64,000 nucleotides of DNA from Anisus vortex (lineage: Eukaryota > Mollusca > Gastropoda > Planorbidae), in assembly GCA_949126835.1 (NCBI GenBank), contig OX421509.1, positions 14,936,279 to 15,000,278 on the forward strand. The letters run 5' to 3'. This document shows positions 1 to 11,290 of the stretch, in pieces. Position 1 is the stretch's first letter. Every line of letters begins with the position of its first letter. The notes under the pieces were generated by a model. The model was given only the letters and a program-made list of their open reading frames with translations. It was not told where the DNA came from and searched no databases. Both the position numbers and the translations under genes were made by a program.

Positions 1-171
1 GTCTAGATTTGATGTTTATGTAATGAGTCTATATTAAATTTCTTAATGTATTTATATAAATTCATTTAATCAAATAAGCACTATGATATGACAGATAGAG
101 TCCTATTTACAATGATCCTAAAGCACACTTATAAGACCCATATTGAATCATTTCATTATAACACACAGCAA
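1..171. other. AT-rich sequence, nothing recognised
   Basis: No coding, RNA or repeat signal was recognised before the 22-bp array begins. Confidence 0.4.
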
Positions 172-358
172 TATCACCATTACGTGACCAGTATATCACC
201 ATTAAGTGACCAGTATATCACCATTAAGTGACCAGTATATCACCATTAAGTGACCTGTATATCACCATTAAGTGACCAGTATATCACCATTAAGTGACCA
301 GTATATCACCATTAAGTGACCAGTATATCACCATTAAGTGACCAGTATAGCACCATTA
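172..358. repeat. 22-bp minisatellite, about 8 copies
   Basis: The unit is close to TATCACCATTAAGTGACCAG plus TA, repeated head to tail. Copies differ by single substitutions (TTACG for TTAAG in the first, CCTG for CCAG in one, TATAGC for TATATC at the end). Non-coding: 22 is not a multiple of three and no frame stays open. Confidence 0.95.
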
Positions 359-1003
359 AGAAAACCGACACACACACTTATTCCATTATAGTCCCAAAGA
401 GCACCATGATAGCCGTCAAGCTGGTACCTTAATGTGATCCTTATAATACAATGTATTACACAGCCACATAACCATTAGAACAGCACTATTGCAAAAATAA
501 TGATAGCGTATTTAGCACATAACAAGAAACTTAGGGCCCTTTTAGAGTACCCAAATATTCTCTTTCTATTTGGCCATACAGCCCCACTATAGTGTAACCA
601 TAGCACCCATTCAGCACCATTTTCAAAAGTTGACATCAACGGCTGGTTTGAAGACTTGGACGTGACATCTGAATGACAGATTTAGTGAACGCCCCCGCGT
701 TTTATGTTGTCCCCCTACCCCTTAAATGACGCAACAAGCGGCATGCAAGATACAAAGACGAACGCACAAACAGACATACACGCTCGTGCTATGAGCCTGT
801 TTGGGACATAGGGGGGATTATGGGACATAAGGGTGGAGTTTGGGCTTGAACAAGAGAACTACAAAAAAAAATCTGAAGCCGTGAGTTTTTCATCTTGGCA
901 TGACGTGATTTTTGAAAACGTTGGAGAACAAAAAATGTTTGATACCTTTCAATGGAATTGATTCTGTACTATAGATGCTAATGGCTTATAGAACAGGGAT
1001 ACA
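359..1003. other. Unique intergenic or intronic sequence
   Basis: No open frame with family resemblance, no tandem repeat and no transposon end was recognised here. A short duplicated GGGACATA motif lies near 805-830. Confidence 0.35.
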
Positions 1004-1475
1004 ATGGAGGGAGAAAGAGAGACAGACGGAAAGAGAAGAGAAAGAGAGACAGACGGAAAGCGAAGAGAAAGAGAGACAGACGGAAAGAGAAGAGAAAGAG
1101 AGACAGACGGAAAGAGAAGAGAAAGAGAGATAGACGGAATGAGAAGAGAAAGAGAGACAGACGGAATGAGAAGAGAAAGAGAGACAGACGGAAAGAGAAG
1201 AGAAAGAGAGACAGACGGAAAGAGAAGAGAAAGAGAGACAGACGGAAAGAGAAGAGAAAGAGAGACAGACGGAAAGAGAAGAGAAAGAGAGACAGACGGA
1301 AAGAGAAGAGAAAGAGAGACAGACGGAATGAGAAGAGAAAGAGAGACAGACGGAATGAGAAGAGAAAGAGAGACAGACGGAATGAGAAGAGAAAGAGAGA
1401 CAGACGGAATGAGAATAGAAAGAGAGACAGACGGAATGAGAATAGAAAGAGAATAGAAAGAGAGACAGATAGAAA
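1004..1475. repeat. 27-bp purine-rich minisatellite, about 16 copies
   Basis: The unit is about GAGAGACAGACGGAAAGAGA plus AGAGAAA. Because 27 is a multiple of three, both strands carry long open frames (ETDGKRRER periodicity on the plus strand, a Ser/Leu/Val-rich frame on the minus strand); these are repeat artefacts. Three variant types appear in blocks (GGAAAGAG, GGAATGAG, GAATAGAA), as expected of local array turnover. It grades into low-complexity GA sequence downstream. Confidence 0.95.
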
Positions 1476-1995
1476 GAAAGAAAGAGAGAAAGTGTAAAGG
1501 TATTAAATAGGAAAGAACGAAAAAAACAAATAGAGTCAAGTAGTAGGAAGAAATAGATAGAGAGAGAGCGTGAGGGTGTTGACGAGAGAGGGAGGGAGAG
1601 AGAGAGGGGGGGGGAACAAATTGAGAGAAATAGAAAGAAATAATATAAATAAAACATTGATGGACAGAGGAAGAGAGAGAGGGATAAAAAAAACAAAAGT
1701 TAATGCAGAGATTATAAAAGCAAGTTTCCAAAGTTAGAGAGTGGGAGAGAGAGAGAGAGACGAAATTGAGACGAGGACTAAAAGGTGAGAGAATGAGAGA
1801 AAGCACGCCATTTGAGAGAATGTGAGATTTGGAGAAAAACGTGAGAGAATGTGAGATTTGGAGAAAAACGTGAGAGAATGTGAGATTTGGAGAAAAATGA
1901 GACAATATTAGCATACAAATTAGAATTCTCAGAAAGTTAAACTGGATAGATAGATAGATGGATAGAAAGATAGAGAAAGAGAGAGAGAGAGAAGA
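1476..1995. repeat. GA-rich low-complexity tract with a 29-bp triplicate
   Basis: One strand is almost all purine. Within it, around 1786-1895, a 29-bp unit beginning GAGAGAATGTGAGATTTGGA is present about three times. The open frame on the minus strand across this tract is composition-driven, not a gene. Confidence 0.85.
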
Positions 1996-2211
1996 ACAGC
2001 ACAGAACAAAGAAATGTTTCATTTAAAAGGATTTGACAAATAAACAACAATTGAAATAGATCTGTGTAATTTAGACAGACTAAAGCTACAACGTGAAACC
2101 GTTATATTGTAATCTATTTAAAAGGATGGAATTAAACAATGTTGCTCTCCTGAGCTCCATACAAATTAAACGAAAAAAACATTTTGAAGTAAATGTAAAC
2201 AAATTAAACTG

Positions 2212-2690
2212 AATACTGTTCTTCTCTTATACATTACAGACGCTCCTTCTATAAAGAAGATTATTGCGTCCTACGCTCACCCATGGTCCGAGTCTAGTCC
2301 TGCATTTTTATTAGCGTTTTAAATTATGTTAAGTTACTGGTTTTCCTGGTTAGTTCAGACAACCCATTCGATGCCCGAATGCCACTCGGAAATAAAGCTT
2401 ACTTATATGCATTTGTTCTCGCATAAGGGATAAGGAAAGGGTTTTTCTCCTTATGTTTATCAGAGCATTGCAACATGTTGTTATTGTGTTGTATTTCTAA
2501 ATTAGAGTTTAATGCCTTATGTATTATTACTACTTTAATCTTTGCCCTTCTGTCCTCTAGTGATTTTAAGTTTAGTGATTTGACTAATAGTGTTACTCTT
2601 GTCAGTTGTGAATATTGGCTAGTTGTGAACCTTGCAGCTTTTTGTTTTATTTGTTCTAATTTTTTAAATTTTCTTTAGTTTTATGTGAAT
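2212..2690 (-). mobile_element. LINE 3' tail, family D (RT C-terminus remnant)
   Basis: This stretch is a clear relative of 52970-53390: both carry, in the same order, TTCTATAA(A/G)(G/A)AAGATTATTGCGTCC, TCTAGTCCTGCATTTTTATTA, and TTGTTATTGTGTT(G/T)(G/T)ATTTCTAAATT. Read on the minus strand, the better-preserved relatives give the C-terminal segment of a non-LTR reverse transcriptase ORF, with motifs such as LEIQ.NNNLLQCSD followed by an aromatic/arginine-rich stretch (HTSS..SRLASRHGIGNL). The copy is 5' truncated and has no intact frame. The LINE clade cannot be named from the tail alone. Confidence 0.7.
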
Positions 2691-3370
2691 GCTATGGGTG
2701 GGTACTTATAAATACGTACTGCAGATTACACTGTCTGGTTTAAGTCCCTAATTAATACAAACTTTTCTGTATAACGAAAATGGTTCCATTTATCGATTTT
2801 AATGAGAAAACTTGGTTCCAGTGAATCTGCTTATATCGACACTTTTTTTTTTTCAAGGGAAATAACCGTTAAGCCAATTTTCTCCCCGTTGCCTCTTAAT
2901 GTCTCCGGCTAAATTAGACGGAACACGCACAATTAGCCCAAGATAGGGCCCGGGGAAAAAATAAGCCGAATCTTTTGAATACACCGGCCGTTGAGCTCGT
3001 AGTGTGTATGTGTGTGTGTATCTAGCTTTTTAAGCCCAATTCGGCCAAATATTAAGAAACTAAACATGGCATTTTGGGACTTTTTTGGGTTTTGTTTTTA
3101 TATTGATGTTAAAAGTTGTCATTGTCACAATATAAACAATAATAATATTTTTACTACAATAAAGTTTCATTTGTTAAATACGGTTACATTTTTACTTTTT
3201 TAAATTGTGCTGCCAACTACGAGTTGTTGTTTTAAAATTTGGACACACATTTGGTGAATTTATAATGAATGTAGGACTATGTGAATGTAAACAAAAGTTC
3301 ACCTATAAGCCCATGTCGGGACATTGAGCAGCGTTAAAAGGCTCTATGTTTCCTCGACAAAAGGGTGGGT
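2691..3370. other. AT-rich sequence, nothing recognised
   Basis: Short frames on both strands show no family resemblance. No repeats other than homopolymer T runs were seen. Confidence 0.35.
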
Positions 3371-3530
3371 GGATTGTGTAGCCAGCACAATGCCTAGCTG
3401 CTTTTACTTTCCCACCAAGGTAATGTCAAGGCAGGGCAGACTATGAAACACTATCAAGAACCAGAATGAAACAAGACAACAACAATCGTGGGTTCGAACC
3501 TTCGGTATGTCAGTCTGAGCATTAGAGAAA
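3371..3530 (-). mobile_element. Degenerate tRNA-derived SINE
   Basis: It retains TGTAGCCAGCACAATGCC, the TTTACTTT..CCACC segment and, at the far end, GGGTTCGAACC, the reverse complement of a pol III B-box. The middle has diverged and the first part is missing. It belongs to the same minus-oriented family as 5284, 6403, 26222 and 50930. Confidence 0.6.
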
Positions 3531-3725
3531 TCAATAATAATTTGATCTTCAAATACGTCATTGGAAATGCAGGTCGTTAGACGAACTATGAACTCATTTA
3601 GCACGTCTCGCCAATGGGAGAAAAAAATGAAACTGCGCGCGCGTTTCTTGTAGATTCTGGAGCATTTAGGAAACAAATATTGCCCTTAGAGAAAAATAAA
3701 CGTTCGTGTTTTATGGTGTGTATAA

Positions 3726-3790
3726 CAGGGTTTTTCAATATCAGCCCGCAGGCCACAACACGACCCAACAGGGAATTTAGTGTGGAGGTG
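3726..3790 (+). mobile_element. Possible hAT-type transposon left end (remnant)
   Basis: CAGGGTTTTTCAATATCAGC followed by CCGCAGGCC resembles the CAGnGGT..CAA..GGCCCGC ends of hAT elements. It is preceded by GTGTATAA, which fits the nnnTAnnn target pattern. No matching right end was found, so this is tentative. Confidence 0.3.
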
Positions 3791-3859
3791 GGAGGTATGA
3801 GAGAGAGAGAATTAATATTACATATGAATTTCATTAGATACACAAGTCCACATAGATAA

Positions 3860-4080
3860 ATGCATGAGAAGTGTACAGACAGATGTGTGAATAGATAAAT
3901 GTGAGATGTGTGAATAGATAAATGCCAAATGTGAGAATAGACAAACGACAGATGTGTAAATAGACAAAAGGCGAAAGTATGAAGAGAGGATTGACAGATG
4001 TGCGAATAGACAAACGGCAGATGTGTGAATAGACAAATGGCAGATTTGTGAATAGACACACAGTAGATGTGTGAATAGAT
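3860..4080. repeat. Degenerate minisatellite of about 18-21 bp
   Basis: Imperfect copies of AGATGTGTGAATAGA(T/C)AAA, with small length differences, occur about ten times. The minus-strand frames across it (Ser/His/Leu-rich, FVYSHI-like repeats) are artefacts of this periodicity. Confidence 0.85.
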
Positions 4081-4475
4081 AGGATTTGTTTATTTACACT
4101 TTACACGTCTAAGTAAACAGACCAATTAAAGGTTGAAAGTGAATATCCTAGATTGAGACAGTTTAATTGTACGCAACCAAAGTCCAGGTATACAAAGTGG
4201 CACAAGTCGAAACATGAAAGCCCTTTTTGGTTAACTGCACGTGAATCATTCGCCTAGTAACGGTGTAACGGTCCATAGGCCACGAGATCACTTTCTTGTC
4301 AATGACCCACCCCGACTCACAAACCTACCACTACGGCATTGAGAATTAGCTGCACTACAGGGGGTGGGGATACCCGTAGTCACGTGACCCCAGGTGACAC
4401 AATAATGGCGACTCTCCGTATTACTTCCGCTTTACATTTGTTTATATCTGTTCCGTTTCTTTTTTTTTGTTCTTA
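4081..4475. other. Spacer, nothing recognised
   Basis: It contains CACGTGA motifs near 4229 and 4381, a common palindromic hexamer plus A, but no gene or transposon end that I can support. Confidence 0.3.
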
Positions 4476-4921
4476 TATATCTTATCAATATACAGTTAAT
4501 ACCAGAAGTTACACCGTTTATCAATATACAGTTAATACCAGAAGTTACACCGTTTATCAATATACAGTTAATACCAGAAGTTACACCGTTTATCAATATA
4601 CAGTTAATACCAGAAGTTACACCGTTTATCAATATACAGTTAATACCAGAAGTTACACCGTTTATCAATATACAGTTAATACCAGAAGTTACACCGTTTA
4701 TCAATATACAGTTAATACCAGAAGTTACACCGTTTATCAATATACAGTTAATACCAGAAGTTACACCGTTTATCAATATACAGTTAATACCAGAAGTTGC
4801 ACCGTTTATCAATATACAGTTAATACCAGAAGTTTCACCGTTTATCAATATACAGTTAATACCAGAAGTTACACCGTTTATCAATATACAGTTAATACCA
4901 GAAGTTACACCGTTTATCAAG
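4476..4921. repeat. 36-bp minisatellite, 12 copies, nearly identical
   Basis: The unit starts TATCAATATACAGTTAATAC and continues CAGAAGTTACACCGTT. Twelve copies are almost perfect; only two differ, each by one base (GTTGCACC, GTTTCACC). 36 bp is 12 codons, so a 12-residue periodic frame (YQYTVNTRSYTV) stays open on plus and another on minus. Near identity implies recent expansion or strong homogenisation. Confidence 0.97.
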
Positions 4922-5283
4922 AAAATCTACATATCGTCTATAAATGAAAAATCATATCACACCAAATGAAGTTAATCTATGCTTTAAAAATATTTCTCTG
5001 ATTAAAAGAAGTCCAAAGTTGTAAAGAAATCATATTATGTGTCATGAATCCAATGTCATGTAGAATTTATTTAATGACAAACACAATATCAGCTTCTTTA
5101 TTTGAGAAAGTTTCTAAAAATAATATTTCTAATTCCATTTTAATGGCTTTTAATTAATATTAGCCAAAAAATATCTTTGTTAGAATTTTTTTTTTTAATT
5201 TCTAAAATAACAAACCTGGTCTAAAAAGGTGATTACTAAAAAAAAAACAACAACCGCTAAATCAAATGTAAATTAAAAAAAAA
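4922..5283. other. AT-rich spacer, nothing recognised
   Basis: Dominated by A and T runs. No frame of note. Confidence 0.35.
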
Positions 5284-5548
5284 GTAAAGTACCCGTCGGG
5301 CCGAATTGATCTATAGGGCCGGTGAAACAGCGTTCACCAGTTTCAGTAACCACGACATACTAGGTGATTGTGTGGCTAGCACTATGCACAGCCACCTTTA
5401 CTTTACCCCAACTAAGGTCAGGTACCCCATCAGAGCTGGGTAGATCCAGGGACACCTTCGAGTCCAGGGAAAAATTCCTAGCCTGCCCCAGGATTCGACC
5501 CCAGGACTTTTGGTTCGAAGGCGATCCCCCCTGCCGCTAGACCACTGT
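5284..5548 (-). mobile_element. tRNA-derived SINE, near full length
   Basis: Reading the minus strand, the head has a tRNA-like promoter: an A-box-like stretch (GTGGTCTAGCGGCAG) and, about 50 bases on, a B-box GGGGTCGAATCC. The tRNA-unrelated body follows (TCTACCCAGCTCTGAT..GTACCTGACC..) and ends at GGGTACTTT. SINEs are transcribed by RNA polymerase III and mobilised by a partner LINE. This copy aligns along its full length with those at 6403, 26222 and 50930 and carries scattered substitutions. Confidence 0.85.
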
Positions 5549-6284
5549 TTATAGGTCACTAAAATGTTTTTACGTTTTTAAAAAAGTGAAATCACAGTAA
5601 TAACAATTTCTTAAAAAAAATAAATAATTATAACTTTATAACGGACTCATTTTGAGATTATAGAAAAGGTTTTAACGTTCCCATTTTTATACATAATATT
5701 TATTACGACCTTAGAGGTATAGTGTTACACTGCAGCTTCGAACGCCTGGAGCTTGGAACCAGCTTTTCTTAGTTTTCTAAAGACAGTCTATGTTTTCTTA
5801 TCTGGTCAATGAGATTCACGTGGAGCAAAGAGATTTGATCTATTCTGTCATGAACATCTCGGTAAAAGAATTGGTTTATATAGTAACTCTATCTATTTAA
5901 ATAAAACTAATGATGCAACTATCATTGATTCTGGAATTCTTCGACCCTTAGAGGTTGTCTTTTCAGGATCTTATTTCTTTTATTATTTTATTTGCTTTCA
6001 GAGAAGATCCGTATGTTTAACATGGTAACCCCAGCACTATCTATGACCCGCAGCGCATGTGAGATATGAAATATGACATGCATGTCACATGATAAATAAC
6101 ATGTGATGTCATCCACACACATATGTGACAAGTGAACGCGACGTAGACTAAATATTGTCCTGACAAATACATTTGACATATGACATGGACTGTATGAAAA
6201 CTGACATATTCAAAAGCAGAAGTCATTATCTAAAGTGTATTGCGTTATTGTTTGAAGAAATATATGCGAAAGAAGTATAATAGA
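5549..6284. other. Spacer, nothing recognised
   Basis: AT-rich, no convincing frame. Around 6050-6190 there are several imperfect GACATG/ACATATG motifs, but no regular array. Confidence 0.35.
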
Positions 6285-6372
6285 TCTATATATTGGCTAT
6301 GTATTGGCTATATATTGATTATATATTGGTTATATATTGGTTATGTATTGGTTATGTATTGGTTATGTATTG
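6285..6372. repeat. 12-bp TATTGGTTATAT/G array, about 7 copies
   Basis: TATTGGCTATGTATTGGCTA passes into TATTGGTTATATATTGGTTA and then ATGTATTGGTTATG. It is an imperfect 12-bp tandem array next to the SINE at 6403. Confidence 0.85.
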
Positions 6373-6402
6373 TGTTTCTAGTTCTAGTTCAAATAAGTTA
6401 TA

Positions 6403-6654
6403 ACACCCTTCGGATCAAGTTGATCCATAGAACCGGTGAAGCAGCTTGCACCAGTTTCTGTGGCCATGGTATACTAGGAGATTGTGTGGCCTGCACGATG
6501 CTCAGCCGACTTTACTTTACTTTACCCCAGAGCTGGGTAGACTCAGTGACACCTTCCAGACTCGAGAAACAAATCCTAGCCTTCACCAAGATTCGAACCC
6601 AGGGCCTTTCAGTAAGCCAGTCGAACGCGCTGCCGCTCGACCACCGCGCCCAAT
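6403..6654 (-). mobile_element. tRNA-derived SINE, well preserved
   Basis: On the minus strand it begins GGGCGCGGTGGTCGAGCGG, a textbook A-box-like start, then CGCGTTCGACTGGCTTACTG and B-box GGGTTCGAATC, spaced as in a tRNA of the long-arm or Ser/Leu type. The body follows. This is the best copy in the window for defining the tRNA head. The plus-strand open frame over it is not a gene. Confidence 0.9.
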
Positions 6655-7344
6655 AGTTAAAGTAAGCATCACCTAAAAACACTATTATACAATGTAAAGT
6701 TTTAATAATAACGAATAATGAATTTTCTTAATTAAAAAAAAATAACTCAAATAAACTCAAATAACGGTTTACCATATAGATCTATATAGATAGATATAGC
6801 TAGAAGTTTCAGAAACAAATTGAAGCATATATTTAAAAATAATAATCATTACTTGTACATGTTTTATAAATCCTCCTTGAATACAAATTATGTAATACCA
6901 ATATGAAATCAATTACACAGAATAAATATCCCACTAGAATTATCCCATGAGAAATATCCCATGCGTCCTGTGATAACTACACAAGAACTGTTATCACAGT
7001 AAACAATAAGCCGTCTTGTAGTTTTAGGAGTGGGGAGCGGGGAGGAGGTAATAGCTCCCTAACTCCCGGCCGCCCTTTTCTTTTCACTGCCCCCTCGTTT
7101 CCCCATCGACATTTTGGTAGGCTGGAAGGGAGAGGGTGGGTGAATCTGTGTGTGAGTCGGAGTGTGTCTGGGTGTGTCTGTGTGTGTCAGAGAGTGTATG
7201 TGCGTGAGTGTGTTGTCGTTTGTGTAAGTCTCCTCACCCTCCGCTAGCCACTCCACGCGTGAATGTAAGGAAATAATATCACATTGTGACAATAAATGCT
7301 TAGATTGGACGAGTAACAAACACCAACAGCTTTGAAGTGCAGTA
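6655..7344. other. Spacer with a GT-rich stretch
   Basis: 7130-7225 is GT-rich (GTGTGTCTGTGTGTGTCAG). No gene was recognised. The minus-strand frame here is His/Thr-rich because of this composition. Confidence 0.4.
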
Positions 7345-7378
7345 GAACGGTCAAGGGTTTGATGATGATGATGCAGGA
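7345..7378 (+). mobile_element. LINE 3' terminus fragment, family A (GATGAT tail)
   Basis: ACGGTCAAGGGTTTGATGAT followed by GATGATG matches the 3' end of the LINE tail at 61222-61245 (AACGGTCAAGGGATTGATGA) and, more loosely, 36178-36208. Only the last 35 bases are present, typical of a severely 5'-truncated insertion. Confidence 0.6.
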
Positions 7379-7584
7379 AGTGGCGTAACATTTTTAATTC
7401 CTTATTAATATTTGGATATAATATTTCAACAACAACAACATAAAATTTGAAAAGCGTTATACGTTGTATAAGATAACGAACATTTATATGAAAGCTGTTT
7501 GAAGATTTGTTATCTTATTAATAAAACATATCAAACGTATCAAGCTCTAACTTCCCTTTCACTGTGGATCCAGTGGACAATTTT

Positions 7585-7662
7585 AATAATAATAATAATT
7601 GGTCATTTATATCGCGCCTTACTCCATGCTAATGCAAGCATGCTCAGCGCGCTCACAAAAAC
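7585..7662 (-). mobile_element. CR1/L2-like LINE 3' end (family C), short fragment
   Basis: On the minus strand: GCGCGCTGAGCATGCTTGCA, then GGCGCGATATAAATGACCAA and an (ATT)n tail. The same order (AGCGCGCTGAGCATGC ... TATAA(A/G)..(ATT)n) occurs at 11836-11906 and 20806-20890. ATT microsatellite tails are typical of CR1/L2-group LINEs. Confidence 0.65.
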
Positions 7663-8217
7663 GAAACGACAATAACACTCAATTTTACCAAGTCACCCCA
7701 AAGATCAATTCAAAAATTTCCAAAATCTTAATATCCTTAATGGTTTCTGTGCATTGTAGTGACCCGTATTGATTTTATACCATTGCAAACAAAAACTTCT
7801 TTATATTGTTTTATCGACTAGCCAGTCCTGCATTTACAGTCCAATGCACATTATGACTGTTTAGTCGGTATCACATTTTCTTCTGCTTCTCGAATTGTTT
7901 TTTTTTCCTCAAAAGTGGGCAAGAAATTGACCAACCCGCCAACTGTCTTTAACTCATTGTTTGACTTAGCCTAAAAAACAAGGGTTGGGAAGAACACACA
8001 TTTATAAATGTGTTGCCAATGCATGAGTATATTGTTAAATGTTGTACTAGTTTTTTATATTGTATTTTAATAAATTGTCTCGCTTGTTCCTGTAGAGATC
8101 TTTATTTACATTTAAATTTGGTGTAGAAAATTATTTATTATGAAGTAATGACACCATTATTTTTTTCTCGTAGACCACGACTTAGCCCTATATAATAAAA
8201 AACGGGTTCCTCTACAG
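7663..8217. other. AT-rich spacer, nothing recognised
   Basis: No frame, array or transposon end that I can support. Confidence 0.35.
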
Positions 8218-8455
8218 ACCAATATAATATATAGGGCTAGTAAAGAAATTTTGTCAAGTTTCCGTTGCCACGGAATGACATGGCATTGTGTAGCCAGTAC
8301 AAAGCGCAGCAGACTTTACTTTGTCCAACCTAATGTTAGAGGTGGGTAGACTCAGGGACGCCCTCGACACCTGGGAATAAATAGATCTAATAGTTCATCA
8401 CCAGGATTCCAAACTTCGGCCCGCAATGCTTGACCCCAGACCCTCAAGATAATAT
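8218..8455 (-). mobile_element. Degenerate SINE copy
   Basis: It keeps ATTGTGTAGCCAGTACAA, TTTACTTTGTCCAACCTAAT, GGTGGGTAGACTCAGGGACG and CACCAGGATTCCA in family order. The B-box complement is damaged. Older than the 6403 copy by eye. Confidence 0.7.
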
Positions 8456-9213
8456 ATGCAGGTTTATATACAGAAGGGTAGAATTGTACCAAGTTAATAA
8501 AACTTGTGTATTTATAATGTTGTTCTCTTGATAAAATTGTACGCTGTGAAAGATCGATAAGAAACGTGGCGAGTATTCTGACGTGATTTGCAAAGAATCG
8601 ATTACAAATGTCCTTCTCTCATTGCTTCAAAGGTGATTTGTGAGGAACCGAAAAGCAAAAAGCTTCCGATACTAAAGTAATCGAAGCTGTCCGTCAGCTG
8701 TTTTAACTCGACATTGGGAACTCCCAGATTAGCTGGGACACATCCATTTTAATAAATATTCCAGTTTAACTGTCTGATTTCAGCAACGTAGCTTTTCCGT
8801 ATCAAGGCATTCAATTAAGTGATACTAATTTAAACCTTTTTTTTTTCAAATACATTAAACACAAAAGTTCAAAGTAAACTCGCAACATAATTGAACTGAT
8901 GAACAGACACTGGCAAATATTATCTCGGCTTTTTGAAATTATTTCACGTGTTTGAAATGTAAATCTTCAAAGGTCAATCTAACGTGGTGATCAATCTTTC
9001 TGATTTTATTTTACTTCTTGATTGGTCTAATTTGACCTGTACAAGACGAGTAATAAAGTTTGTACTGTCCAATGTCCGACACGGGGACAATCGTACTAAA
9101 CTCAAGTAAAAATGATATGTTCTTGTCTGGAAATACAATTATTGACCCATAGACTAAATGAATGCAATATATTTTACATTGAAATACTTAAAAAAAAATT
9201 GTGCCACAATGTT
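8456..9213. other. AT-rich spacer, nothing recognised
   Basis: No supported features. Confidence 0.35.
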
Positions 9214-9306
9214 CGCAGAACCGCTAAACAGGAACCATCTAAACAGTCTGGTCAACTTACTGCCAAAGAGGAACCATCTAAACAGTCTGGTCAACTTACT
9301 GCCAAT
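9214..9306. repeat. Tandem duplication of a 39-bp unit
   Basis: GGAACCATCTAAACAGTCTG followed by GTCAACTTACTGCCAA is present twice in succession; the partial first copy begins with CAGGAACC. It lies about 60 bp upstream of the large 44-bp array but is unrelated in sequence. Confidence 0.9.
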
Positions 9307-9362
9307 ATATTTGTACAGGTTCGAGTTGAAATTTGATTCCTGTTTGATGGATATAAGATAGG

Positions 9363-10375
9363 GGAGTGCAAATTCTTAACTGACCAGTCATAGACAGATG
9401 CAGTCCCGAGTACAAATTCTTAACTGACCAGTCATAGACAGATGCAGTCCGAGTACAAATTCTTAACTGACCAGTCATAGACAGATGCAGTCCGGAGTGC
9501 AAATTCTTAACTGACCAGTCATAGACAGATGCAGTGAGTGCAAATTCTTAACTGACCAGTCATAGACAGATGCAGTCCAAAGTACAAATTCTTAACTGAC
9601 CAGTCATAGACAGATGCAGTCCGGAGTACAAATTCTTAACTGACCAGTCATAGACAGATGCAGTCCGGAGTACAAATTCTTAACTGACCAGTCATAGACA
9701 GAAGCAGTCCGGACTACAAATTCTTAACTGACCAGTCATAGACAGATGCAGTCCGGAGTACAAATTCTTAACTGACCAGTCAAAGACAGATGCAGTCCGG
9801 AGTACAAATTCTTAACTGACCAGTCATAGACAGATGACGTCCGGAGTACACATTCTTAACTGACCAGTCATAGACAGATGCAGTCCGGAGTACAAATTCT
9901 TAACTGACCAGTCATAGACAGATGCAGTCCGGAGTACAAATTCTTAACTGACCAGTCATAGACAGATGCAGTCCGGAGTACAAATTCTGAACTGACCAGT
10001 CATAGACAGATGCAGTCCGAAGTACAAATTCTTAACTGACCAGTCATAGACAGATGCAGTCCGGAGTACACATTCTTAACTGACCAGTCATAGACAGATG
10101 CAGTCCGGAGTACAAATTCTTAACTGACCAGTCATAGACAGATGCAGTCCGGAGTACACATTCTTAACTGACCAGTCATAGACAGATGCAGTCTGGAGTA
10201 CAAATTCTTAACTGACCAGTCATAGACAGATGCAGTCCGGAGTACAAATTCTGAACTGACCAGTCATAGACAGATGCAGTCCGGAGTACAAATTCTTAAC
10301 TGACCAGTCATAGACAGATGCAGTCCGGAGTACAAATTCTTAACTGACCAGTCATAGACAGATGCAGTCCGGAAC
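9363..10375. repeat. 44-bp minisatellite, about 23 copies
   Basis: The unit starts CAAATTCTTAACTGACCAGT and continues CATAGACAGATGCAGTCCGGAGTA. The first four copies vary in length at the junction (CCCGAG, CCGAG, CCGGAG, GTGAG). Inner copies are near identical, with recurring variants: CACATTC for CAAATTC in about four copies and CTGAACTG for CTTAACTG in two. Recurrence of the same variants suggests block duplication. At 1 kb it is the largest array in the window. Confidence 0.97.
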
Positions 10376-11286
10376 TCATTTTCCATTGATCTCTACGGGA
10401 ATTATGAACTGTGTCAGAGTTAATTTCTATGTCTAAAAGTGTCTCACCTCTAATCGGGCTTAAATGAGTCAACATAAAAATACATAACATACATAATACA
10501 TAATACATAACAGGTTTACACTTTGTTATATTGTCATTCCATGCAAATTAGTTAAATGCAGTTTCCAAAATTTAGTTTCCGTTGAAAAAAAATCTTTTTT
10601 GCGCATTTATTTGTATGTGAAGATGACATTAAGAACATAAAGTCATCTTGTTGGTGACGTGTTAATTTATTGCTCAAACCATGAATGAAATGGAATATTC
10701 TAATTGTTATTCAGAGGTTGAATCACCATGGTTACTTCAAGACATGGTGGGCATATTCGAGTGTGTCTGTCTGCAACATCTTTTCTCTGAGCTCTTCATT
10801 TGACATTATAGGAAATTACACAGGCAGAGAAAATGATAAGCGATCGAAGACTTGTAGATAATAGAGCATTCTGTTGATGCTCTCTGCACAAGGAAGTTGA
10901 CACATGCACAATATGTGATATACTGGAGAGCTTTTAGCGTCAACATTTTCAGTTCGTAAAGAGCAGAGGTCAAATCAACATATAATAACTTAGTCTGGGT
11001 TAGATTATACACAAAATAAAAACTCAGACATTCACAGCATCGTCTTATGTAACAGTATTTAACATTATAATCCATTTCTTAAAAAAAAACGAAAAACATT
11101 CGTAAATTAAAAATCATACATCTCCTATTTTTCTCTTTCATTCTTAAAATTACGTCCTATTTAATTAGGGAGAGAGATGATATCAATCCAGGAAATACAA
11201 ATTTATTCTTTAAAAAATTGAATTCGTGATGTAAAAAAATACTTAAAATGCTATGAAATAAATATATGGTTTTCCCCTTTCATATT
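10376..11286. other. Spacer, nothing recognised
   Basis: Short minus-strand frames (about 66 and 89 codons) show no family resemblance. A 9-bp ACATAATAC/ACATAACAT repeat lies near 10485-10510. Confidence 0.35.
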
Positions 11287-11290
11287 TTAA

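Noticed and set aside
949..2022. 357-codon minus-strand frame and 150-codon plus-strand frame
   Set aside because: They follow the 27-bp array and GA-rich tract; residues are purely periodic and there is no domain or splice context.
4339..4947. 202-codon plus frame and 162-codon minus frame
   Set aside because: Both are read-throughs of the 36-bp array (12-codon period).
6590..6650. A functional tRNA gene on the minus strand
   Set aside because: A- and B-boxes are present, but the sequence continues as the dispersed SINE body and recurs in about ten copies, so it is a SINE head.
6240..6656. 138-codon plus-strand frame
   Set aside because: It covers the 12-bp array and an antisense SINE; the apparent protein is translation of the SINE complement.
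9363..10375. Possible CRISPR array (regular 44-bp spacing)
   Set aside because: The whole 44-bp unit is repeated with no unique spacers; the DNA is eukaryotic and has no cas genes.
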